Below are positions 1 to 5,222 of a stretch of 5,222 bases of DNA, piece after piece. Positions within the stretch are counted from its first letter, which is position 1. Every line of letters starts with the position of its first letter. The notes beneath the pieces were generated by a model. It saw only the letters and a list, made by a program, of their open reading frames with translations, was not told the origin of the DNA and did no database searches. Origin of the DNA: Brucellaceae bacterium (GTDB lineage Bacteria; Pseudomonadota; Alphaproteobacteria; Rhizobiales; Rhizobiaceae); NCBI GenBank assembly GCA_031253705.1, contig JAIRVW010000264.1, positions 1 to 5,222 on the forward strand. The letters run 5' to 3'. The translations under genes and the position numbers were made by a program.

Positions 1-648
<648 letters not shown>

Positions 649-661
649 TTGAATTGTTAAG

Positions 662-698
662 AGAAGGATGCGGTTTTGTTAAAAAAGCGCATCTTTTT
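662..698 (+). terminator. Intrinsic terminator 1 after nrdF
   Basis: The core stem pairs GATGCG (667-672) with CGCATC (688-693). It is lengthened outward by A-U and G-U pairs to 662/698, and inside by TTTT (674-677) against AAAA (683-686) across a single G-G mismatch. The 3' arm runs into a U-rich stretch (CTTTTTGTT). It begins 13 bases after the nrdF stop. Confidence 0.7.
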
Positions 699-716
699 GT
701 TAATGCAAAGCTGATC

Positions 717-750
717 AGCCCCCGAGCCTCTCAACCGGCTCGGGGGCTTT
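717..750 (+). terminator. Intrinsic terminator 2 after nrdF
   Basis: A perfect 12-bp stem pairs AGCCCCCGAGCC (717-728) with its complement (737-748) around an 8-base loop, followed by a short T run. The stem is GC-rich and strong although the U-tract is short. It acts as a second stop 68 bases past nrdF and insulates the pilin genes from nrd transcription. Confidence 0.85.
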
Positions 751-787
751 CTCATTTGCAGGCAACACCCAACCGTTTGAAAACAAT

Positions 788-869
788 ATATGATTTCATA
801 TTTTCGATATTGATAATTGAGAATACTCTATCGAAGAGCAGCAATTTATTAAGCAAGTTCAGTGCTTAA
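788..869. promoter_or_regulatory. AT-rich upstream region of the pilin gene with three dyads
   Basis: The stretch between the nrdF terminators and the first pilin gene holds three perfect inverted repeats. ATATGA-TT-TCATAT lies at 788-801. TTCGATA (803-809) pairs with TATCGAA (829-835). TTAAGCA (849-855) pairs with TGCTTAA (863-869) around a 7-base centre. These could be sites for dimeric regulators or short hairpins. In AT-rich DNA some dyads arise by chance, so binding is only suggested. No coding sequence was supported here. Confidence 0.3.
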
Positions 870-894
870 ACTTCATTTACTATGTAATTTAAGT

Positions 895-921
895 CTTGAA
901 AAACACTCTGCGCGCTATAAG
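895..921 (+). promoter_or_regulatory. Possible promoter of the first flp pilin gene
   Basis: CTTGAA (895-900) resembles the alphaproteobacterial -35 element CTTGAC, and CTATAAG (915-921) resembles the -10. The spacing of 14 bases is shorter than the usual 16-18, which lowers confidence. A start near 927 would give a leader of about 50 bases. That leader carries a small GGTC-AGCAA-GACC hairpin (930-942) and the SD GGAG (964-967). Confidence 0.3.
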
Positions 922-975
922 TCGTAACAGGTCAGCAAGACCATAACAAATAAAGAACTATCTGGAGTTTAGGCA

Positions 976-1164
976 ATGAAAGCAATTTTCAAACGTTTCC
1001 GTAAAAATGAAGACGGCGCAACTGCAATCGAATACGGCCTGATCGCCGCTCTGATCGCTGTCGTCATCATCGGCGCTGTGACAATGGTTGGCACAAGCCT
1101 GACCAATATCTTCACAACAGTTAGTGAAAAAATTGATGCTGCCGATACAAATGCGAACAAATAA
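976..1164 (+). CDS. Flp/Fap-type pilin prepilin (Tad pilus subunit), copy 1
   Basis: This 62-residue protein is the precursor of a type IVb Flp pilin, the structural subunit of Tad/Cpa adhesive pili. The short basic leader (residues 1-14, rich in Lys/Arg) ends in Gly14, followed by ATAIEYGLIAAL. A CpaA/TadV-type prepilin peptidase would cut between Gly14 and Ala15, leaving the conserved Glu at +5 and Tyr at +6 of a 48-residue mature pilin. Residues 15-45 are one hydrophobic helix serving as membrane anchor and pilus core. The C-terminus is short and polar (KIDAADTNANK). The ATG has an SD (TCTGGAG, 961-967) 8 bases upstream. A terminator follows the stop, so it can be a monocistronic, highly expressed unit. 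No other tad/cpa gene is in the window, so the assembly machinery must be encoded elsewhere. I cannot tell which of several pilin paralogues (pilA/flp) it corresponds to. Confidence 0.93.
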   Translation: MKAIFKRFRKNEDGATAIEYGLIAALIAVVIIGAVTMVGTSLTNIFTTVSEKIDAADTNANK

Positions 1165-1189
1165 GCCTCGTACTTAATTAGCACTTTTC

Positions 1190-1223
1190 AAAAGCCGTCC
1201 GGTATAAATCGGGCGGTTTTTTT
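1190..1223 (+). terminator. Intrinsic terminator between the two pilin genes
   Basis: AAAAGCCGTCC (1190-1200) pairs with GGGCGGTTTTT (1211-1221) through 11 bp including two G-U pairs. The loop region can close two further pairs. A run of seven T follows (1217-1223). It starts 25 bases after the first pilin stop and should end most transcripts before the second pilin gene. Confidence 0.85.
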
Positions 1224-1276
1224 AAAAAAAAGACAGCTCAATCGTCTCTGTAACATTGCCAAAGGATGAGAAGTGC

Positions 1277-1459
1277 ATGTCATTCAAGACTTTTCTCCGG
1301 TGCAACTCCGGTGCGACAGCAATTGAATATGGCCTGATTGCCGCTTTGGTCGCTCTTTTGATTACTGCCTCACTCGTTCTGATTAGCGCATCATTCGGCA
1401 CATCAATGGATACAATCTCAGACACGCTGAAAGCCAGCTCTCAATCCTCCGGTAATTAA
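1277..1459 (+). CDS. Flp/Fap-type pilin prepilin, copy 2
   Basis: This is a second Flp-type prepilin of 60 residues. The leader is residues 1-12 (MSFKTFLRCNSG). The predicted prepilin-peptidase cut after Gly12 again gives ATAIEYGLIAAL at the mature N-terminus, with Glu +5 and Tyr +6. The mature part is 48 residues, the same as copy 1, with a hydrophobic helix at about residues 13-42 and a Ser-rich tail (SSQSSGN). I prefer the ATG at 1277 to an in-frame TTG at 1256. AAGGA (1262-1266) and GAGAAG (1268-1273) sit at suitable distances before the ATG, and the resulting leader has the usual length. The first 12 mature residues match copy 1, but the rest of the helix and the tail differ, so this is an old duplication or a minor pilin. 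No good promoter is visible in the 53 bases after the upstream terminator, so expression may depend on read-through. There is also no clear terminator after it. Confidence 0.9.
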   Translation: MSFKTFLRCNSGATAIEYGLIAALVALLITASLVLISASFGTSMDTISDTLKASSQSSGN

Positions 1460-1574
1460 TAACCTGAGCGCTAAATCTCCTCATGCCGCGCTTTGTCACG
1501 CTGCATTTCTGCTTCATCTGCCTTTATAGTCGCATCATTGATTTTTATCTGAATGCCAATGCGATGAAAGCCTG

Positions 1575-2831
1575 ATGAGTAATTACCAAAGCGCCCCTGT
1601 AAAACCTGACTATCTCCATTTTGATCCTGCTACCCGCCATGTGCGTATTGATCCGCATCAGCCGGATTTTGTGCAAAACCCTTACGCCGCTTATGCATGG
1701 CTGCATCACAATGCGCGGGTGTTTTTCTGGGAAGATTACGGTTTCTGGTGCTTTGCCGGTTATGACGACATCAACAAGCTGTTCCGCGACCGCCGTTTTG
1801 GCCGTGAAGAACCGGGCGGCTACCGCGCCAATGCAATTAATCGCGAACATCTCAAAGATTTTGACGGCGTTGAGCGTCACTCCATGCTCGAGATTGAGCC
1901 GCCGGTACATACCCGCCTGCGCACTCTTGTTAATCGCGCCTTTGTTTCCCGTCAGGTCGAGCGTCTGCGCCCGCGTATTGAAAAGCTTGCCAATGAACTG
2001 ATTGACGGTTTTGAACATCAGGGACATGTTGATCTGATGCCCGCCTTCGCCACCCCTATTCCGGTGGTCGTGATTGCCGAAATGCTCGGTGTGCCGACCG
2101 ACAATGCCCCGCAGCTGCTCGACTGGTCGCATCGCATGGTCAATATGTATATGCACAATGCCACCCGTGAAGTGGAAGACAGTGCCAATCAGGCTGCCAA
2201 AGAATTCTCCGACTATTTGCGTGATTATGCTGCCCAGCGCCGCAAAAATCCGGGCGACGATCTGCTGAGCCTGTTGCTCGCCGCAGAAGAAAACGGTGCT
2301 AAGCTCTCGGAAGATGAGCTGATCACCACTTGTATCCTGCTGCTCAATGCCGGTCATGAAGCAACGGTCAATCAGACCGGCAATGCGGTTAAGACCATTC
2401 TGCAAAGCGGGCTGGATCATCGCGTTCTGTTTGCAACGCCGGAATCAACTGCTGCCACTGTTGAGGAAAGCCTGCGCTTTGACGCGCCGCTGCATATGTT
2501 CACCCGCTATGCTTATAATGAGACTGAAATTGCCGAAGGCGTAACACTCAAAGCCGGCGAGCAGCTCGGCCTGTTGCTTGGCTCAGGTAACCGCGATTAT
2601 CAGGCATTTGAGCAGCCAGACCGCTTCTGGCCGGAGCGTCCGGATCAGAAGAATGTTTCCTTCGGAGCCGGTATCCATTTCTGCATCGGCGCACCGCTGG
2701 CGCGCCTGGAAATGCAGGTTTCTCTGGCAACGTTGTTTAAACGCCTGCCGAATATCCGCTTTGCAGAACCACCGCTCTATGGCGACACCTATCATTTCCA
2801 CGGCATGCAAAGCCTGAAACTGGAATGGTAA
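1575..2831 (+). CDS. Cytochrome P450 monooxygenase (soluble bacterial class)
   Basis: This 418-residue protein has the length and motifs of a soluble bacterial P450, a heme-thiolate monooxygenase that needs a ferredoxin/reductase pair. PPVHTRLR (109-116) is the C-helix region. The I-helix carries AGHEAT (259-264). The ExxR pair is Glu298/Arg301 (EESLR), and FTRYA (309-313) contains an Arg likely to contact a heme propionate. DRFWPERPD (349-357) is the meander. FGAGIHFCIG (363-372) is the heme loop, with Cys370 as the thiolate ligand. There is no signal peptide or membrane anchor. In AGHEAT the usual Thr of the acid-alcohol pair is Ala263, as in P450eryF (CYP107A1), with Thr264 next to it. The ATG at 1575 fits the family N-terminus but has only a weak SD (GAAAG, 1566-1570), and it overlaps the stop of a 30-codon frame as TGATG. 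No redox partner or pathway gene is adjacent, so the substrate cannot be inferred. A strong terminator follows. Confidence 0.95.
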   Translation: MSNYQSAPVKPDYLHFDPATRHVRIDPHQPDFVQNPYAAYAWLHHNARVFFWEDYGFWCFAGYDDINKLFRDRRFGREEPGGYRANAINREHLKDFDGVERHSMLEIEPPVHTRLRTLVNRAFVSRQVERLRPRIEKLANELIDGFEHQGHVDLMPAFATPIPVVVIAEMLGVPTDNAPQLLDWSHRMVNMYMHNATREVEDSANQAAKEFSDYLRDYAAQRRKNPGDDLLSLLLAAEENGAKLSEDELITTCILLLNAGHEATVNQTGNAVKTILQSGLDHRVLFATPESTAATVEESLRFDAPLHMFTRYAYNETEIAEGVTLKAGEQLGLLLGSGNRDYQAFEQPDRFWPERPDQKNVSFGAGIHFCIGAPLARLEMQVSLATLFKRLPNIRFAEPPLYGDTYHFHGMQSLKLEW

Positions 2832-2835
2832 AAAC

Positions 2836-2869
2836 AAAAACGCCGCGTATATCAAGACGCGGCGTTTTT
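2836..2869. terminator. Bidirectional intrinsic terminator between P450 and the metY-cupin operon
   Basis: A perfect 13-bp stem pairs AAAAACGCCGCGT (2836-2848) with ACGCGGCGTTTTT (2857-2869) around the 8-base loop ATATCAAG. The A-tract on the left and T-tract on the right let it work in both directions. It starts 4 bases after the P450 stop and lies 19 bases beyond the stop of the converging cupin gene. Confidence 0.93.
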
Positions 2870-2888
2870 CATTTCAGCAATAAAACAA

Positions 2889-3233
2889 TTACAACTTTAT
2901 CACATAGGTTTTACGAGTAGTTTCAATCACTTCCCATGCGCCTTTAAAGCCCGGCCTGATGATGAAACTATCGCCTGCCCGCAGAGTGACCGGCTTTTTG
3001 CCCTCTTCTGTCACCACAGACACACCGCTGATCAGCTGGAAGAACTCCCACTCATCATAAGCGACATACCACTTACCTGCAGTGGACTCCCATATACCGG
3101 CATAAAGCCCGTCTGATGTCTCTTCCGCATTCCATGTTCTGAACTGCGGATTACCGGAGATGACGCGCCCTTCGGCGGGCGCGCCAATTTCCGGCTCTGC
3201 ATCTGTGTTCACAGGCAGCAAAAGCGCCATCAT
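2889..3233 (-). CDS. Small single-domain cupin protein (Cupin_3/DUF861-like)
   Basis: This 114-residue protein looks like a stand-alone cupin of the Cupin_3 (DUF861) type, related to EutQ and ureidoglycine aminohydrolase domains. The recognisable parts are GLYAGIWESTAGKWYV (42-57), EWEFFQLISGVSVVTEEG (61-78), LRAGDSFIIRPGFKGAWEV (84-102) and a C-terminal RKTYVIKL. The protein contains no histidine and no cysteine, so the classical cupin HxH...E...H metal site cannot form. Acidic residues Glu61 and Glu63 sit near where metal ligands occur in other family members. Its ATG overlaps the metY stop (TGATG), with a second ATG directly after and only a weak AAAGA as SD, so translation is probably coupled to metY. 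Co-expression suggests a role linked to sulfur or methionine metabolism, but no enzymatic role can be read from the sequence; a binding or accessory function is as likely. The bidirectional terminator at 2836-2869 ends the operon. Confidence 0.8.
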   Translation of the reverse strand: MMALLLPVNTDAEPEIGAPAEGRVISGNPQFRTWNAEETSDGLYAGIWESTAGKWYVAYDEWEFFQLISGVSVVTEEGKKPVTLRAGDSFIIRPGFKGAWEVIETTRKTYVIKL

Positions 3234-4519
3234 CAGGCGATCTTTGCCAGAGCCTGTTCGAGGTCAGCGATAATATCGTCAGCATCTTCAATACCGATCG
3301 ACAGACGCACCACTTCAGGACCTGCACCGGCAGCAACTTTCTGCTCATCAGTCAGCTGACGATGGGTGGTCGATGCCGGATGGATAACCAGCGAGCGGGT
3401 ATCACCGATATTGGCCAGCAGCGAGAACAGTTCCAGCGAATTGGCGAATGTCTTACCGGCTTCATAGCCGCCCTTCAGACCAAAGGTGAAAACAGCGCCG
3501 CCACCCTTAGGCGAATATTTCTGCTGCAGAGCGTGGTATTTATCGGTTGGCAGGCCGGAATAGCGTACCCATGAAACTTTCTCATGCTTTTCAAGCCACT
3601 GGGCAACCTTCAGGGCGTTGTCGCAATGGCGCTGCATGCGCAGCGGAAGAGTTTCAATACCGGCCAGAATCTGGAACGAGTTGAACGGCGAAATCGCCGG
3701 ACCAAAGTCACGTAAGCCCAATGTGCGTGCTGCAATCGCAAAAGCAATATTGCCGAAAGTTTTATGCAGTTCCGCACCGGCATATTCAGGGCGCGGCTCG
3801 CTCAGCATCGGGTAATTGCCGGATTTCGACCAGTCGAATGTACCGCCATCGACCAGAATACCGCCCATGGAATTACCATGACCGCCGATAAATTTGGTCA
3901 ATGAGTGCACAACAATATCCGCACCGTGCTCAATCGGACGGATCAGATATGGCGATGCCATTGTATTATCAACGATCAGCGGCAGGCCGTGTTTATGGGC
4001 GATTTCCGCAATCGCTGCAATATCAACAACGATACCGCCCGGATTAGCCAGACTTTCGATAAAGATCGCGCGGGTTTTGTCGTCGATCTGTTTCTCAAAG
4101 CTGGAAACATCATCCACATCACCCCAGCGTACTTCCCAGCCGAAAGACTTGAAAGCATTGCCGAACTGATTGATCGAGCCGCCATAAAGCTTGTTCGCAG
4201 CAACAAAATTGTCACCGGTGCGCAGCAGATTGTGGAAAACCAGCAGCTGTGCAGCATGGCCGGATGCAGTGGCAACGGCAGCTGTACCGCCTTCAAGCGC
4301 TGCAACGCGCTCTTCCAGAACCGCAGTGGTCGGGTTGGTCAGACGGGTGTAAATATTGCCGAAAGCCTGCAGGCCGAACAAAGCGGCGGCATGATCAACA
4401 TCATCAAAAACATAGGATGCTGTCTGGTAAATCGGCGTGGTGCGGGCACCGGTTGTCGGATCCGGCTTTGCGCCTGCATGAATGGCAAGGGTATCAAAAC
4501 CGGGGCTGCGCTTAGACAT
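3233..4519 (-). CDS. metY: O-acetylhomoserine sulfhydrylase (O-acetyl-L-homoserine aminocarboxypropyltransferase), PLP enzyme
   Basis: This enzyme makes homocysteine from O-acetylhomoserine and sulfide, the direct sulfhydrylation route to methionine, in the cytoplasm. The protein is 428 residues, the usual MetY length and longer than the roughly 400 residues of MetZ or cystathionine enzymes. It has the full Cys/Met-metabolism PLP fold. The N-terminus is FDTLAIHAG. YTRLTNPT (57-64) has Tyr57 and Arg59, which reach the neighbour subunit's PLP phosphate. LYGG has Tyr112, which stacks on PLP. VDNT contains Asp184, which pairs with the pyridine nitrogen. HSLTKFIGGHG contains Lys209, the Schiff-base lysine. 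VRLSIGIED has Arg405, which binds the substrate carboxylate. O-succinylhomoserine specificity (MetZ) cannot be excluded from sequence alone, but length and the GNSMGG/NYPMLSEPRPEY region favour MetY. The ATG at 4519 has the SD GGGAG (4530-4526) 6 bases upstream, buried in a hairpin. The cupin gene overlaps its stop by one base. Confidence 0.94.
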   Translation of the reverse strand: MSKRSPGFDTLAIHAGAKPDPTTGARTTPIYQTASYVFDDVDHAAALFGLQAFGNIYTRLTNPTTAVLEERVAALEGGTAAVATASGHAAQLLVFHNLLRTGDNFVAANKLYGGSINQFGNAFKSFGWEVRWGDVDDVSSFEKQIDDKTRAIFIESLANPGGIVVDIAAIAEIAHKHGLPLIVDNTMASPYLIRPIEHGADIVVHSLTKFIGGHGNSMGGILVDGGTFDWSKSGNYPMLSEPRPEYAGAELHKTFGNIAFAIAARTLGLRDFGPAISPFNSFQILAGIETLPLRMQRHCDNALKVAQWLEKHEKVSWVRYSGLPTDKYHALQQKYSPKGGGAVFTFGLKGGYEAGKTFANSLELFSLLANIGDTRSLVIHPASTTHRQLTDEQKVAAGAGPEVVRLSIGIEDADDIIADLEQALAKIA

Positions 4520-4522
4520 TTT

Positions 4523-4551
4523 CTACTCCCAAATGAAGAAATTTGGGATAG
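4523..4551 (-). promoter_or_regulatory. Hairpin covering the metY Shine-Dalgarno sequence
   Basis: On the metY strand TCCCAAAT (4548-4541) pairs perfectly with ATTTGGGA (4534-4527) around the loop TTCTTC. Three more pairs, CTA (4551-4549) with TAG (4525-4523), extend it past a bulged G at 4526. The SD GGGAG (4530-4526) lies in the 3' arm, so the folded leader would hide the ribosome site 6 bases before the ATG. It has no U-tract on the metY strand, so it is not a terminator. The same dyad could instead be a protein operator. It lacks the conserved SAM-II riboswitch segments as I remember them. Confidence 0.5.
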
Positions 4552-4601
4552 GTTAGAATTTTACGTTCGCACAAGCAAAGAAAAAGATTCCGCTTTTACC
4601 T

Positions 4602-4631
4602 ATAATACACGCAAACTATTATCTTTTTCAG
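4602..4631 (-). promoter_or_regulatory. Predicted promoter of the metY-cupin operon
   Basis: On the minus strand CTGAAA (4631-4626, 4 of 6 matches to TTGACA) lies 18 bases before TATTAT (4607-4602, 5 of 6 matches to TATAAT). A start near 4595 would give a leader of about 75 bases ending in the SD-covering hairpin. The spacing is normal and the position fits. No activator or repressor site was recognised with confidence. Confidence 0.45.
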
Positions 4632-4671
4632 CTCTTGATATTCATCCGGCATATACATCAGTTAAGCGAAA

Positions 4672-4677
4672 TATAAT
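4672..4677 (+). promoter_or_regulatory. Possible -10 element of the rightmost membrane-protein gene
   Basis: A perfect TATAAT stands 8 bases before the ATG at 4686. No -35 is visible at 16-18 bases upstream. If used, transcription would start within a base or two of the ATG, giving a leaderless or nearly leaderless mRNA. This would fit the absence of an SD before that ATG. Confidence 0.25.
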
Positions 4678-4685
4678 CAGACAAT

Positions 4686-5222
4686 ATGGCGTCCTACCAC
4701 ACCAAAATCCGCATTCCGACTGAAGCAGACTTTTTGCATCGTAATCGCTCTGAGATAGAGGTGCCGCTGCCGCTCTCTGCGCAACCGCACAGGATACAAA
4801 ACTTTATTCATGGTGTGATTTGGCTGCTCATCGGCTTGCCGTCGGTGGCAGGCACAATGATGATCGCCACCCTGCTCATCGGCCGCTACGCCTCACTGAG
4901 CACAGCAGACTTTTGTATTCTCATTGCATGTTTGCTGCTGTTTCTCCCCGTCAGCCTGATACTGACCGGTGTTATCATCACCTGTTTTTCTGATGCCGCA
5001 ATCAAAAGTCCTGTGCTTATTCTTGATCAGGACGGTTTCAGGGATTTCCGCTCAAAAACGTCGCTTCCATGGACTGCAATTACCAAAGCGAGTTTAATCC
5101 GCACACGCAAAGGCATAGCCCGTGTGGAACTGGAGCTAAAACAGTCCGTTACCGCACGACAAAACCCGTTTCGCATCGGGATATTACGTTTCAATACCCG
5201 ATGGTATCCGAAGCTTTTGTCT
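4686..5222 (+). CDS. Two-helix membrane protein of unknown function (3' truncated by window edge)
   Basis: An uninterrupted frame runs from the ATG at 4686 to the last base, giving 179 residues without a stop. An in-frame TAA at 4674-4676 rules out any earlier start, and no alternative start exists between. Residues 1-40 are polar (starting MASYHTKIRIPTEADFLHRN). Two strongly hydrophobic segments follow at about 41-66 (FIHGVIWLLIGLPSVAG...) and 76-100 (FCILIACLLLFLPVSLILTG...). They are joined by a short loop, so both ends probably face the cytoplasm. After them comes a soluble beta-rich part, PVLILDQDGFRDFRSK...LPWTAITKASLIRTRKG, which has the look of the PH-like domains in small two-helix membrane proteins; that resemblance is an impression of pattern only. 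There is no SD. The gene diverges from metY across 166 bases and need not be related to it. I do not recognise a named family. Confidence 0.75.
   Translation, partial: MASYHTKIRIPTEADFLHRNRSEIEVPLPLSAQPHRIQNFIHGVIWLLIGLPSVAGTMMIATLLIGRYASLSTADFCILIACLLLFLPVSLILTGVIITCFSDAAIKSPVLILDQDGFRDFRSKTSLPWTAITKASLIRTRKGIARVELELKQSVTARQNPFRIGILRFNTRWYPKLLS

Noticed and set aside
654..869. 71-codon plus-strand frame downstream of nrdF
   Set aside because: It passes through both terminator hairpins and the dyad cluster, starts at a weak codon, and has no SD or recognisable domain.
1256..1276. TTG start at 1256 for the second pilin
   Set aside because: It would place the SD-like AAGGA inside the coding region and give an unusually long leader. 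The ATG at 1277 has proper spacing to that SD.
1295..1314. 9-bp direct repeat CTCCGGTGC (1295-1303 and 1306-1314) in the leader of the second pilin gene
   Set aside because: The 11-base period is out of frame and the codons match the expected leader/processing site. Most likely chance, with no duplication effect on the protein.
1460..1574. Promoter for the P450 and terminator for the second pilin in the 115-base gap
   Set aside because: A TATAGT at 1525-1530 has no -35 at normal spacing (TTGTCA at 1493 is 26 bases away). The AGCGC/GCGCT pairing is only 5 bp with a 16-base gap and no T-tract.
1545..2420. Long minus-strand open frame opposite the P450 gene (291 codons)
   Set aside because: It lies fully antisense to a P450 with intact motifs. 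Its composition is that of a shadow frame, it has no recognisable domain, and the bidirectional terminator layout does not suit it.
4520..4600. SAM-II riboswitch upstream of metY
   Set aside because: Expected for alphaproteobacterial metY/metZ, but the conserved GUGAUUU and GCUAAA segments as I remember them are not present. A search with the Rfam SAM-II covariance model would settle it.
3905..4723. Long plus-strand open frame opposite metY (272 codons)
   Set aside because: Antisense to a complete MetY with all catalytic residues. The product is Cys/Arg/Asn-rich with no family resemblance, and the frame also runs through the metY promoter and leader.

Overview
The window looks like chromosomal DNA from an alphaproteobacterium, most likely Rhizobiales and perhaps a Brucellaceae-type organism (Brucella/Ochrobactrum/Pseudochrobactrum). 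This is inferred from the class Ib ribonucleotide reductase, the Flp pilins with a G|ATAIEYGL processing site, an alphaproteobacterial-looking P450, MetY, and a moderate GC content. No rRNA or other taxonomic marker is present, so the assignment is tentative.

Layout from left to right. Positions 1-648 hold the C-terminal two thirds of nrdF (class Ib ribonucleotide reductase radical subunit); the first codon of the window is the radical-bearing tyrosine. Two tandem intrinsic terminators follow. An AT-rich stretch with three dyads and a weak promoter then leads to two small Flp/Fap pilin genes (976-1164 and 1277-1459) separated by another terminator. A complete cytochrome P450 follows (1575-2831). 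A strong, symmetrical terminator at 2836-2869 serves both the P450 and the converging operon on the minus strand. That operon reads metY (O-acetylhomoserine sulfhydrylase, 4519-3233) and then a small histidine-free cupin (3233-2889) whose start codon overlaps the metY stop as TGATG. Upstream of metY lie a plausible promoter and a hairpin that buries the metY Shine-Dalgarno sequence. Divergent from metY, an open frame from 4686 to the right edge encodes the N-terminal part of a two-helix membrane protein of unknown function.

The genes are mostly independent transcription units: deoxynucleotide synthesis, Tad-type pilus subunits, a monooxygenase, and a sulfur-assimilation/methionine operon. Terminators mark most of the boundaries. 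I see no mobile element, CRISPR array, tRNA or rRNA. The items most worth a second look are the SD-sequestering hairpin before metY, the metY-coupled cupin with no histidine, the P450 with alanine at the usual I-helix threonine, and the twin pilins with exactly equal mature lengths.
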